Shown here: positions 52,076-60,544 of the stretch, in pieces
Layout: every line of letters begins with the position of its first letter
Numbering within the stretch: the stretch's first letter is position 1
DNA from: Archaeoglobus sp.
Lineage (GTDB): Archaea; Halobacteriota; Archaeoglobi; Archaeoglobales; Archaeoglobaceae
DNA: 64,000 nt
Direction of reading: 5' to 3'
Assembly (NCBI RefSeq): GCF_017656475.1
Contig: NZ_JACDNT010000001.1
Location: 56,537 to 120,536, forward strand
The notes under the pieces: generated by a model
What the model was told of the DNA's origin: nothing
Databases searched by the model: none
What the model saw: the letters and a program-made list of their open reading frames with translations, nothing else
Program-made: the position numbers and the translations under genes

Positions 52076-53167
52076 CTAAAAGTGGCTCATGATTTCGTCA
52101 ATCAGGGCGTAGGATGTCTTTATCTTGCTCACATCACCGAAGTACGTGAGGTTCCAAATGACGATGTGACTAACCCCTAACTTCTCGTACTGCTCGAACT
52201 GCTGGACGATTTCCTCAGGAGTTCCAGCGATGTAGGCGAGCCTCATGATTTCATCCGGAACCTGCTTTATCGCCTCCATAATCTGCTCCTTTGTGTACTT
52301 CGTCGGAATGTAGTCAAGCAGGCCGTAGAACTTTCCAAACGGGTGCTTGTAGCCGAGCATCTCGTAGAACTCCGATGGCATCAGGAGAGCGTGAACTTTC
52401 AGTATAGGGGACTGTAGGAGTCTGTTTACTTCCTCAGGTTTCTCATCCACAACAAGACTCACAAAAATGGCCTTCGTTATTTCCTCAGGCTCTCTGCCAA
52501 ACTCCTTCGCATATCTGTCCAGCTTCTCCGCCCTTTCCTTGTAAACCTCAGGTGGTAAAGTTGTGGGCAGCCATCCGTCGCCATGCTTAGCAGTAAGTTT
52601 CAGCATTCTGTCTCCATGGGCTCCAAACCAGAACGGGAGCTTTCCCAACGGCTTGACGTCAAAAACGGCATCCTCCAGGCGGTAGAATTTTCCCTCGTAG
52701 TTTATCGGCTCTCCGTAATCACTGTTAAGCATTAGCTTCATAATTTCCACAGCCTCTTCAAGCCTCGAAACAGGCTTGCTAAAATCGATGCCGTAAGGAA
52801 CGATGTTCTCAGCCTCTCCTGCACCAATTCCGAGGATGAACCTCCCCTTGGTCGCGTGATCTGCTGTTACAGCCTGCTGAAGCAATACTGCAGGATGCCT
52901 CCTGAAGACTTCAGTCACAGATGTTCCAAACTTGATTTTTTCGGTTGCAGGTGCGGCGTAGCAGATTTCGCAGAATGCGTCGTAGAACATGTGGCATGAT
53001 GGATAGCGCATAGCGAAGACGGTCTCCTTCCATAAGTCGTGTGGATACCATCCCATCAGGTGGTCGGCAACCCAGATAGCATCGTAACCCTTTTCCTCCA
53101 TCCTCTTGGCCGTTTTTGGCACTTCCTCAATTGGTGGAAATGTTGGTGCAACAGTACCGAACTCCAT
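52076..53167 (-). CDS. LLM-class flavin/F420-dependent oxidoreductase
   Basis: The 363-residue TIM-barrel protein belongs to the luciferase-like family: EEKGYDAIWVADHLMGWYPH near the N-terminus, KIKFGTSVTEVFRRHPAVLLQ, LGIGAGEAENIVPYGIDFSK and YIAGTPEEIVQQFEQYEKLG. The group includes F420-dependent methylene-tetrahydromethanopterin reductase and glucose-6-phosphate dehydrogenase; this one is not obviously Mer, so substrate is open. F420 use is likely in this lineage. It sits alone between thiC and the DUF2299 gene, each with short AT-rich gaps. Confidence 0.85.
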   Translation of the reverse strand: MEFGTVAPTFPPIEEVPKTAKRMEEKGYDAIWVADHLMGWYPHDLWKETVFAMRYPSCHMFYDAFCEICYAAPATEKIKFGTSVTEVFRRHPAVLLQQAVTADHATKGRFILGIGAGEAENIVPYGIDFSKPVSRLEEAVEIMKLMLNSDYGEPINYEGKFYRLEDAVFDVKPLGKLPFWFGAHGDRMLKLTAKHGDGWLPTTLPPEVYKERAEKLDRYAKEFGREPEEITKAIFVSLVVDEKPEEVNRLLQSPILKVHALLMPSEFYEMLGYKHPFGKFYGLLDYIPTKYTKEQIMEAIKQVPDEIMRLAYIAGTPEEIVQQFEQYEKLGVSHIVIWNLTYFGDVSKIKTSYALIDEIMSHF

Positions 53168-53208
53168 GGTTGAAAAAAGATTTCACACTATATGAACTTT
53201 TTTAAAAA

Positions 53209-53691
53209 TTAACGATACATAGATAGGTCATGCTCACTTTTTCCACCTGAAATTTTCTGCATCATCCAGATAACGTAGAGCTTGCAGCGGTGAACCTGCT
53301 TTACGGCATCCATGAAAAGGTTCTTGTTGAGACCATCGAAGTAAAGCTCCCTCGTGAACTGGAAGAGCTGGGGGTCGTTGACGTTTGGCAGAATCTGAAA
53401 ACCGGTGGGAAGGAAAAGGAGTGCAAATCTCATCTCCCATAGCAGCTCGTTTCTCTTCTCGGGGTTTAAGCTCATCAGAGAGCGGTAGTGCTCATCGCTA
53501 AGCTTAATCCCGGAAGCAATAACGACCATATCGTCCCTGTTCTTGGGGAAAACAACGTCAATAAACTGTCTCGAGTTCGGAGGAGTTTCAGCGACGAAGT
53601 GGTAATCAGCGTTCTCGTCTGCAACCTTGTCCTTGTAAATCCCCTCCTCAACCAGCCATTCCCTGACCTTCTTTGCAACCTCGTCTTTCAT
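53209..53691 (-). CDS. DUF2299 family protein
   Basis: A 160-residue protein with VREWLVEEGIYKDKVADENA at the start, QFIDVVFPKNRDDMVVIASG centrally and FTRELYFDGLNKNLFMDAV toward the end. I assign it to DUF2299, an archaeal family with a secretion-chaperone-like alpha/beta fold and unknown function. No membrane helix, signal or cysteine motif is seen. It is monocistronic, converging with nothing; the preceding LLM gene lies 42 bp downstream on the same strand and could be co-transcribed. Confidence 0.75.
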   Translation of the reverse strand: MKDEVAKKVREWLVEEGIYKDKVADENADYHFVAETPPNSRQFIDVVFPKNRDDMVVIASGIKLSDEHYRSLMSLNPEKRNELLWEMRFALLFLPTGFQILPNVNDPQLFQFTRELYFDGLNKNLFMDAVKQVHRCKLYVIWMMQKISGGKSEHDLSMYR

Positions 53692-53781
53692 GGATTAAGT
53701 CGTAAATCAGGCTTTATTTTTCTTCCCATGGTATAACTAAATTTCAGCAGCCTTTTAAAATGCTTCAACATACACTAATCA

Positions 53782-54393
53782 ATGAAGCTGTTCGATAAAG
53801 TTTACGCCTACACCTGGGGAAAGGCATTTCGAGACTCTTCAAACTGCTACATAATCGCGGATGAGGAGTTCACCGTCATCGATCCCGGCACGTTCAAGAG
53901 CTATACCAGCCTGCGGGGTTTGATGAGGAACGATGGACTGGATGATGTAAACTACGTGTTCAACACTCACCTTCACCGAGACCATTGCGAGAGCAACATC
54001 CTTTTTGCGGAAAATGGGGCTTTGCTCGGTTTTGATGCAAGAGAGCTTTCCGTTTCACAGTATCGCTTCAACTTGGACATAAAACTCGGAAAGAGGTTCG
54101 TTGTAGGGAACACTGAAATTGAAATACTGAGAACTCCCGGCCACTCTCCCGGTAGCCTCACCTTCTACCTTCCTGAGTACTCGGCAGCAATAACAGGTGA
54201 CCTGATTTTTGAAAACGGTGTTCCGGGCAGATTCGACGTTTACGGCAGCGATAAAAAAGAGCTGGCGAAGTCCATAGAGAAGCTCCGACTTCTGGATGTC
54301 GAGTACATTCTTCCAGGGCACGGAAGGATAATGCAGGGCAGAGAGGGAATTGATGCCATGCTCGAAGCAACTGCGGAAGTTTTGCTCATATAG
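53782..54393 (+). CDS. MBL-fold metallohydrolase (short)
   Basis: The 203-residue protein has the minimal metallo-beta-lactamase set: NTHLHRDHCESN (HxHxDH), TPGHSPGS (H at about residue 118), TGD (aspartate near 140) and LPGHGRIM (H near 178). It lacks the C-terminal extension of the larger MBL protein at 0.8-1.8 kb and fits glyoxalase-II-like or quorum-lactonase-like small enzymes; substrate unknown. Transcribed from its own AT-rich promoter region (TTTTAAAATG about 25 nt upstream), with the helicase gene following 35 bp later on the same strand. Confidence 0.85.
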   Translation: MKLFDKVYAYTWGKAFRDSSNCYIIADEEFTVIDPGTFKSYTSLRGLMRNDGLDDVNYVFNTHLHRDHCESNILFAENGALLGFDARELSVSQYRFNLDIKLGKRFVVGNTEIEILRTPGHSPGSLTFYLPEYSAAITGDLIFENGVPGRFDVYGSDKKELAKSIEKLRLLDVEYILPGHGRIMQGREGIDAMLEATAEVLLI

Positions 54394-54428
54394 GAAAACC
54401 AATTTATCTTCACCGCCTAAGCTTTAAA

Positions 54429-56729
54429 GTGGACGAGTTGTTCTGCCCTCAGTGCGGAATGCTGAAAAAGAGGTGTAGGTGTAAAAAGCAGAGCATAAGG
54501 CAGCGCAACCTCGAACTTCTAAGGAAAGTAGGCTTTAAGGAATCCCTCCTCCCGCTTTTCACCACAGATGATGAAATCGTCCTCTACAAGGTTCTCAGGC
54601 CTTTCAGGGAAACGCCTACTGAAGACCCTGACTTTTTACCCCCTCAACTTGCCGAGTGTTTGAGAAAAAGGGGCATTGAGAAGCTTTTTCCCTTCCAGAA
54701 GGAGGCAATGTTTCGGCTGATGGAGGGTGAGAATGTCGTCATCACCGCTCCTACAGGATTTGGCAAGACTGAGGCCTTCGTTATTCCCATGCTCTGGAGA
54801 ACTTTAAAAGGTGGTAAAGCAATGGTCTTCTACCCCACCAAAGCTCTCGCGAGAGACCAGGAGGAGAAGATCAAGTTCTACGCCTCTCATCTCGGCTTAA
54901 AAGCGGTAAGATTTGACGGAGACTCTGACAGGGAGGAACGCAGGGCTGTCCTCAGCGGGAAGAGTGACATTATCCTCACCAACCCGGACATGGTCGATTA
55001 CCACCTCAGAAACACGCCAGCGTTCAGAAGAATCTGCAGAGAGCTTGCATTCATAGCCGTTGACGAACTTCACACGTATACAGGCGTTCTGGGGAGCAAC
55101 ATGCACTACCTCGTGAAGAGGCTCTCAAGGTTTGCCGACTTCCAGATTGCGTGCGCCTCAGCCACACTCTCCAACGCCGCAGAATTTGCGGAGGAGCTTT
55201 TTGACAGAAAATTTTTCCTCGTCTCTGGAGAGCACAGAAAGGGAACGCTTCACCTGATCTTCCGCTACACACCCAGTTTGTACTCGACAGTCAGAGATAT
55301 TGTTGCGGCTTTGAGGAACAGAAAAATCATCGTTTTCGGGAACAGCTACAAAACTGTTGAGACGATAAACCTGATACTCAAGCGGTATGGATTTAGGTCT
55401 GCAATACACAAGAGCGGACTGCCTAAGGAAGTAAGGCAGGAGGTGGAGGAGAGGTTCAAGAGGGGCGAGATAAACATCGTCGTCTCAACACCAACACTCG
55501 AGCTTGGGATAGACATCGGAGATGTTGATGCAGTCGTTTCCGAACTTGTTCCTTACGGACAGTTAATCCAGAGAGTTGGGAGGGCGGGGAGAAAGGGGCA
55601 GGAGAGCATAGGTGTTGTTGTCCTGAGAGAGGAGGATTCGATAAGCACTTATTACAGAGCAAATCCTGAGGACTACTTCAAGGAAGAAGCAAACGGCTAC
55701 GTCGAGAGGTACAACGAGGAGGTTATGAAGTTTCAGCTACTTTCCATGTGCATCGAGAAACCTGTCAGTTTTGAAGAACTGGACAGGCAGTCCATGGAAA
55801 TTATGAGGAAGCTGCAGGCGGAGGGATTGGTCGTCGAGAGAGAAGGAGCATTTTATCCCACTGCAAGGGCGGTGGAGTTGAGCAGGACTTTTAGCTTTCG
55901 TGGTATAGGCGATTCTGTGAAAATATACCACGACGGAAAGTATATAGGGGAGAGGGCGCTACCCATAGCCGTAAAGGAGCTGTTTCCGGGCAGTATTTTG
56001 ATACACAACAGTGTCAGGTACAGAACTGTGGAACTCGACCTCAAGAGACTGAGGGCTGAAGTCCTGAAGATAGATGACGGTTATGAGGTGACCGACCCGT
56101 TATACACGACAATTCCGAGAATAATAGAGGTCGAGAAGAAAATTGAAGAGCCTGTCAACGCCATATACTGCACCCTCGAAATAAACTACATCGTTCACGG
56201 ATACATCAAGAGAAATGTTTTCGACAAAGAAAAAAAGGACTTCAAATACCTTGATGAGCCAGTCAGCTACACATTCAAAACAAAGGGATTTCTCTTTTCC
56301 GCCCCCTTCCCTGACCCTGAGGACTACGAGGACTATTATGCCGGAAGCTTCCACGCATTAGAGCATGTTCTCATTGAAACAACGGATGCCATAACGGGTG
56401 GTGGTAGCAGAGAGATGGGTGGAATATCCGTCCCTGATGGGGATATTTTCGTTTACGATGCGAGTGTTGGTGGAAGCGGTCTATCAAAGCTCCTTTTCAA
56501 AAGGCTCAGAAGAGCTTTCGAGATTTGCGCGGCAATTCTCAAAAGTTGTGAGTGTGGAAGAGTTGACGGCTGTCCACGGTGTACTTACAGCTACCAGTGC
56601 GGAAACAATAACCAACCACTTAACAGAATCGGGGCACTCAACATTGCTGAAAAAGTACTAAAAGGTATAAAAAGAAAAACGGACTGGAAAAAGTACACCA
56701 ATGTGATCGAGATTAGGTATTTTCCCTAA
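54429..56729 (+). CDS. SftH/Hrq1-like superfamily 2 DNA helicase
   Basis: A 766-residue helicase. An N-terminal zinc site FCPQCGMLKKRCRCKK (C6, C9, C16, C18) is followed by the Q-region FPFQKEAMFRL, Walker A APTGFGKT (about 107-114), DELH (about 210), VVSTPTLELGIDIGD and QRVGRAGRKG (about 380-390). The C-terminal MZB/DUF1998-type domain carries cysteines in CECGRVDGCPRCTYSYQC (about 707-724), the pattern of Hrq1/SftH proteins, which unwind structured DNA and act in repair. The GTG start fits the family N-terminus. The 3' end overlaps the convergent UPF0058 gene by four bases. Confidence 0.9.
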   Translation: MDELFCPQCGMLKKRCRCKKQSIRQRNLELLRKVGFKESLLPLFTTDDEIVLYKVLRPFRETPTEDPDFLPPQLAECLRKRGIEKLFPFQKEAMFRLMEGENVVITAPTGFGKTEAFVIPMLWRTLKGGKAMVFYPTKALARDQEEKIKFYASHLGLKAVRFDGDSDREERRAVLSGKSDIILTNPDMVDYHLRNTPAFRRICRELAFIAVDELHTYTGVLGSNMHYLVKRLSRFADFQIACASATLSNAAEFAEELFDRKFFLVSGEHRKGTLHLIFRYTPSLYSTVRDIVAALRNRKIIVFGNSYKTVETINLILKRYGFRSAIHKSGLPKEVRQEVEERFKRGEINIVVSTPTLELGIDIGDVDAVVSELVPYGQLIQRVGRAGRKGQESIGVVVLREEDSISTYYRANPEDYFKEEANGYVERYNEEVMKFQLLSMCIEKPVSFEELDRQSMEIMRKLQAEGLVVEREGAFYPTARAVELSRTFSFRGIGDSVKIYHDGKYIGERALPIAVKELFPGSILIHNSVRYRTVELDLKRLRAEVLKIDDGYEVTDPLYTTIPRIIEVEKKIEEPVNAIYCTLEINYIVHGYIKRNVFDKEKKDFKYLDEPVSYTFKTKGFLFSAPFPDPEDYEDYYAGSFHALEHVLIETTDAITGGGSREMGGISVPDGDIFVYDASVGGSGLSKLLFKRLRRAFEICAAILKSCECGRVDGCPRCTYSYQCGNNNQPLNRIGALNIAEKVLKGIKRKTDWKKYTNVIEIRYFP

Positions 56730-57004
56730 TATGTTGCCCTAGCTATCGCCAGTCTCTTCAGACTCTTGCAGAGTTCCTCTGCTTCCTTTTCTTTCCCCAT
56801 TGCCTTCATTATTCCCATGCAGAGCTTGAAAATTGCTTCCTGATGTTCATTTTTCTGCCTGAAAATCTGCACGGGGGAGATGTTCAGGCTATCGTATTCA
56901 TCAAAATATTCATTTTCCAAGCCATAGCACTCAAAAGTTTTTTTCACGTGGAAAAGAAGCAAATGCAAATGCACGAGCTCTTCTTTGCCAAACTGGCCAG
57001 ACAT
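56726..57004 (-). CDS. UPF0058 family protein
   Basis: A 92-residue helical protein with ELVHLHLLLFHVKKTFE at the N-terminus, the signature of the archaeal UPF0058 family, which has a histidine pair suspected to bind metal. SPVQIFRQKNEHQEAIFKLC follows, ending with a basic tail. Function is unknown. It converges on the helicase gene with a four-base overlap. A CTTAAATTTAT-like element upstream (about 57028, minus-strand reading) is a reasonable promoter. Confidence 0.82.
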   Translation of the reverse strand: MSGQFGKEELVHLHLLLFHVKKTFECYGLENEYFDEYDSLNISPVQIFRQKNEHQEAIFKLCMGIMKAMGKEKEAEELCKSLKRLAIARATY

Positions 57005-57103
57005 GTCTTTTACTTTTCACCTCAACACTTAAATTTATCGGTAAAAAGGGATTGAGGAAAGCTTAAATTTTAAAAAAAAGTATAATAATTTATCATCACA
57101 CAA

Positions 57104-57394
57104 CTACATTATTGAAAATAGTTGCTCAAGAACTTTGACGAGCTTCTTTCCGCTCGGTGTTAGCTCATACGAATCGCTGTTCTTTTCTACGATGTTCAAC
57201 TGCATCAGTGCCTTTAGGTGCCTGTCAAGTATTCCAGGGTTCAGCTTCGTCTCAAACATCAACTGGGAGAACCGGAGAGGTGCCTTTTCAAGGCTGAAAA
57301 GGATGTTACTCATCCCACTGCGAGAAATAACCTTCAAAACCTTCTGGCCTTCCTCATCCGGCCTCCTCCCAAAGAGTGTATCGACGTCCATCAT
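57104..57394 (-). CDS. winged-helix regulator
   Basis: The 96-residue protein is a compact winged helix: LEKAPLRFSQLMFETKLNPG then ILDRHLKALMQLNIVEKNSD and a wing with YELTPSGKKLVKVL, close to the HxlR/ArsR-like group in outline. No cysteine or ligand domain is seen. The first of two consecutive ATGs (57394) is preceded by GGTGG at a four-base spacing. The 290-bp AT-rich region upstream, with repeats, is a likely place for its own operator. It appears to be monocistronic. Confidence 0.78.
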   Translation of the reverse strand: MMDVDTLFGRRPDEEGQKVLKVISRSGMSNILFSLEKAPLRFSQLMFETKLNPGILDRHLKALMQLNIVEKNSDSYELTPSGKKLVKVLEQLFSIM

Positions 57395-57687
57395 CGAACC
57401 ACCTCACGTCTATGATTACTACTATTATTGTTGTAATTGTAATTACCTACATTGAATTAAAAGGTTTTTGGTTTGTGGTGTAATTACAGAAAAGTAACAT
57501 CACACATAACCTTAATAAAATATACTATAATATACTATAAATCAAAGGTACAAAATATTAAACTAAAGTTTTTAAAAAGATCTAGCTTTGGCAAAATTAC
57601 AGAAAAGCAATAACCTAAGCTAAATTACAAAAATTGAATCTCTAATTTGTGAAAAAAGTCTATATTTGTTGCTGAAACCTTGTAGTA
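57395..57687. repeat. AT-rich intergenic region with direct repeats
   Basis: No gene is seen. AATTACAGAAAAG occurs exactly at 57482-57494 and 57595-57607, with a partial third copy AATTACAAAAA at about 57623; TATACTATAA is repeated in perfect tandem at 57521-57540. The TATACTATAA pair resembles TATA boxes. The region separates the divergent winged-helix gene and the small gene at 57688, whose own TATA-like CTATATTTG lies about 26 nt upstream. The repeats may be operator sites; no inverted symmetry was noticed. Confidence 0.55.
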
Positions 57688-57927
57688 ATGCTCCGACCTG
57701 TTGAAGCTAATATCATAAAGCTCGCTGTTGTGAGCAGAAGGACAAGAGCCCTTATTACCATTGATTCTGAAACTCTTCATTACAGAGTGGTTGACTGTTC
57801 AAGAAAGCTTTTTTGCAGGATTCATGTTTCCAAAAGCTGTCCCCCTTACTGCCCGGTTATTGTTGCCGCAAAGGACTTTGTCTCAGGCAGGAGAGAGCCG
57901 AAGGCTGAAGTTGCGCTTATTGAATAA
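57688..57927 (+). CDS. small cysteine-containing protein of unknown function
   Basis: A 79-residue frame beginning MLRPVEANIIKLAVVSRRTR with four cysteines, in VDCSRKLFCR and SCPPYCPVIVAAKD, and a basic character. I do not recognise it. A CTATATTTG box about 26 nt upstream of the ATG suggests a leaderless promoter, and no longer frame competes on either strand, so I think it is real. The stop lies two bases before the end of the convergent elp3 gene. The cysteines could bind metal; nothing more can be said. Confidence 0.5.
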   Translation: MLRPVEANIIKLAVVSRRTRALITIDSETLHYRVVDCSRKLFCRIHVSKSCPPYCPVIVAAKDFVSGRREPKAEVALIE

Positions 57928-57929
57928 TA

Positions 57930-59483
57930 CTAAATCTTCTTAACCATGTAACCCTCCCTGAGCCTGTAACCGAGCTTTCTGTAGTAATTTCTCACCCCAA
58001 CCCCACTTATTACTGCAATTTTATCATAACTTTCACGTGCAATCTCTTCAGCTTCTCTCAACAATCTCTCTCCGAATCCCCTGTGCTGGAAAGCGTTGCC
58101 ACTCTCTCCAATCGGAACGACCCTGCCGTAAACGTGAAGCTCCCTGATTAAGGCGGCATCCTTCAACGCACTTATGAACGGCTCTTTGGGAAATCTGAGC
58201 CTCACGAAGCCAACAAGAGCATCATACTCCGGAATTTCAAACGATATGAAGAACTCTTTCCCTCCAGACGCCTTGTACTCTCTGACGACAAGCTCTGCCT
58301 TCGAGTATTCTTCGGGCTTAACGCCTTTGTGCCCGACCTCCCTACACCGGATGCATCTGCAACTGTAGCCAAGCTCCCTTAACTTTCTGTGAACGAGTTG
58401 CCTTACGTTGCCCTTATCCAGCCCTATCGCCGCTTTTACGGGAATATCGCGCTGGATTCTCTGAACCCTCACCCACTCCGGGAAGTAACGCTTCGCCTTT
58501 GCTATCAGCTCGACAACTTCTTCTGTCGTGTAAGGTCTGTATTCTCCTCGCCTCCACATCTCGTAAAGGTCTGTGCCTTCCACAACCAGCGTTGGATAAA
58601 TTTTGAGGTAGTCTGGCTTGAAGTTTTCGTCTTCGAAAAGTTCTTTGAGCATCTTAAGGTCTCCTTCGAAGTTCGACCCTGGCAAACCCGGCATGACATG
58701 GTAGCCCACCTTGAACGCTGAATCCCTGAGCAATCTCGTCGCTTCAATTACTTCTTTAACCGTGTGCCCCCTCCTTATTCTCTCCAATACGTCATCGTAG
58801 ATGCTCTGAACTCCCAGCTCAACCTTTGTCCCTCCAAATCTCAGCATCTCTCTTATGTGCTCTTCCCTTGCATAATCGGGACGTGTTTCGAACGTTACGC
58901 CCACACATCTCGCCCTTGCTCTTTCGTTCTTCCTCTTAGCCCTCTCAATGTCGTTTTCAATCTTTGCACGGCTGTTGAAAGCGTTGAGAGCGTTGAAAAT
59001 TCCAAGCATAAACCTCTCCTTGTACTCCGCATCCCTCGCCGGGAACGTTCCACCCATCACGATAATCTCAACCTTGCTTACATCATGGCCAATGCTCTCA
59101 AGCTCCCTCAGCCTCGCCGTTACCTGCTTGAACGCATCGTAACCGTGCTGCTTCCCCCTCATGGCTGCCGGCTCAAGTCCCACGTAGCTCTGTGGGGTGT
59201 TTCTCTCAACCCCTCCCGGGCATGGCAGACACTTGCCGTGAGGGCATGGGGCTGGAGAGGTCATAACTGCAACGACAGCAACACCGCTGATTGTTCTTAC
59301 CGGCTTAACTCTGAGGATCTCCTTCAATTTCTCGTAAAACTCAGTACTCTTTGCAGCCTGCAGTATTTCTGCGTCCGAGGGGATGGCGGAGAGTCTTTTC
59401 CTTCTGGCAAATAACCTCTTTATCCTGAGAACATCCTCCTTGCTCCTTGCGTTCTCTGCAATCTCTTTTGCAAGTTCAAACAC
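57930..59483 (-). CDS. elp3: tRNA uridine(34) 5-carboxymethylaminomethyl modification enzyme Elp3
   Basis: The 517-residue archaeal Elp3 joins a radical SAM domain to a GNAT acetyltransferase. The cluster motif is CPHGKCLPC (C80, C85, C88), followed by PQSYVGLEPAAMRG and GGTFPARD; a cysteine-rich zinc loop CRCIRCREVGHKG lies near residue 385; the GNAT part (about 390-517) ends with FQHRGFGERLLREAEEIA, the acetyl-CoA loop. It uses acetyl-CoA and SAM chemistry to build cm5U at tRNA wobble uridines. In archaea it acts without the other Elongator subunits. Monocistronic; the membrane pair follows upstream with a 14-bp gap. Confidence 0.95.
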   Translation of the reverse strand: MFELAKEIAENARSKEDVLRIKRLFARRKRLSAIPSDAEILQAAKSTEFYEKLKEILRVKPVRTISGVAVVAVMTSPAPCPHGKCLPCPGGVERNTPQSYVGLEPAAMRGKQHGYDAFKQVTARLRELESIGHDVSKVEIIVMGGTFPARDAEYKERFMLGIFNALNAFNSRAKIENDIERAKRKNERARARCVGVTFETRPDYAREEHIREMLRFGGTKVELGVQSIYDDVLERIRRGHTVKEVIEATRLLRDSAFKVGYHVMPGLPGSNFEGDLKMLKELFEDENFKPDYLKIYPTLVVEGTDLYEMWRRGEYRPYTTEEVVELIAKAKRYFPEWVRVQRIQRDIPVKAAIGLDKGNVRQLVHRKLRELGYSCRCIRCREVGHKGVKPEEYSKAELVVREYKASGGKEFFISFEIPEYDALVGFVRLRFPKEPFISALKDAALIRELHVYGRVVPIGESGNAFQHRGFGERLLREAEEIARESYDKIAVISGVGVRNYYRKLGYRLREGYMVKKI

Positions 59484-59497
59484 CTGAAAAGTAGGGA

Positions 59498-60544
59498 TCA
59501 GCGGTTAAAATTTTTTACCTCCCTCTCGACCTCAGTCCTGATCATCTCCACAATCTTTTCTCTCCTTCTTCTGTTTCTTCTCTCTATGATTTCTTTCTCC
59601 CAGGGGAATGGAAGAGCAGGAATCCTCTCGTCCTCGTGGCTTATCAGAGGAGACAGTATTGCAGCAAGCTTAGGGGGATCTGAGTTCGACAGTGCTTTAA
59701 CGAGGGCGATTGTGAGTGGTATTTTCGATCCCCCTTCAACGAACGCTCTCTCCCCGAACTCAAGCTCGGAGTACAGCCTATCTCTGAAAATCTTTTCCTT
59801 CGGAACGTGGGAGGCTATGAACTCCCTCTCATCAGCTTCAACGCCTCTCCGGAAATCCCTTGAAACCTTGATGAATGTCAGAGCAACGATGCTCCACTCA
59901 ATGAAGTCCGCGATTCCCGGTCTGTCCGAGAGCATCGGTTTGATTAAAATGGAGTAAAACGTGAGGAGGAAAAGAATGAGCATGAGAAACGACCTTTCAG
60001 ACCTTATCCACTGGAAAACCTCCCCCTCAAAGGCTGTAGAAATGGCGGTGATTGCAAGGATAAGGAAGAGCGCCAAAGAGGGAATGGCCAGAGATGGAAG
60101 TCCAAAAACCTGTGAGAGGTAGGAGAACAGGTAGTAGGAAGAGAGACCTGCTACTACAAGAGATGTTGCGGAAATTAGGGTTTGATGGATCGGTTTATCG
60201 GTAAGCTTGATGTACGAAAATGCCAGAGAGCCGGAGAAGATTGCGATGTACCACCTCATACTCTGATATACCACGAAGTACTGCGGGTATCCGAGAGAGA
60301 GCAGGGAGTTGAAAGCTATGTCAAGCGAGATGATTAGCAACAGCGGAATTAAAACAAGCCTGAATTGGCTCAGTCTATCCAAGGACGCAAGAGCTGAGTA
60401 AGCAACTATCAGCGTCAAGAGTATAGCTCTCTGCGTTTCATCAGCCACAACAAAAACGCCCCCAAGTAACCTCTCCTGATTCAGCAGGAAGAAGTAAAGG
60501 GAAAATGCAATTACGAGCCCTGACAGAAGCTTGCTAAACCTCAT
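59498..60544 (-). CDS. polytopic membrane protein, partner of the transglutaminase-like protein
   Basis: A 348-residue protein with about eight hydrophobic segments in residues 5-230 and a charged C-terminal cytoplasmic region of about 110 residues ([20 protein letters not shown] and a basic tail with [13 protein letters not shown]). No enzymatic motif is visible. The ATG at 60544 is preceded by GGTGG with six bases spacing; it overlaps the 3' end of the transglutaminase-like gene by 11 bases. The layout, many helices plus a separate Tgl/DUF4129-like protein, resembles bacterial TgpA split into two genes. Function unknown. Confidence 0.75.
   Translation of the reverse strand: MRFSKLLSGLVIAFSLYFFLLNQERLLGGVFVVADETQRAILLTLIVAYSALASLDRLSQFRLVLIPLLLIISLDIAFNSLLSLGYPQYFVVYQSMRWYIAIFSGSLAFSYIKLTDKPIHQTLISATSLVVAGLSSYYLFSYLSQVFGLPSLAIPSLALFLILAITAISTAFEGEVFQWIRSERSFLMLILFLLTFYSILIKPMLSDRPGIADFIEWSIVALTFIKVSRDFRRGVEADEREFIASHVPKEKIFRDRLYSELEFGERAFVEGGSKIPLTIALVKALSNSDPPKLAAILSPLISHEDERIPALPFPWEKEIIERRNRRRREKIVEMIRTEVEREVKNFNR

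Noticed and set aside
57395..57687. CRISPR array from repeated AATTACAGAAAAG
   Set aside because: Only two full copies and one partial copy at unequal spacing (113 and about 28 bp), no 30-40 bp repeats and no cas genes nearby.
58764..59414. 216-codon plus-strand frame opposite elp3
   Set aside because: Antisense to the conserved radical SAM domain of Elp3, with no recognisable motif.
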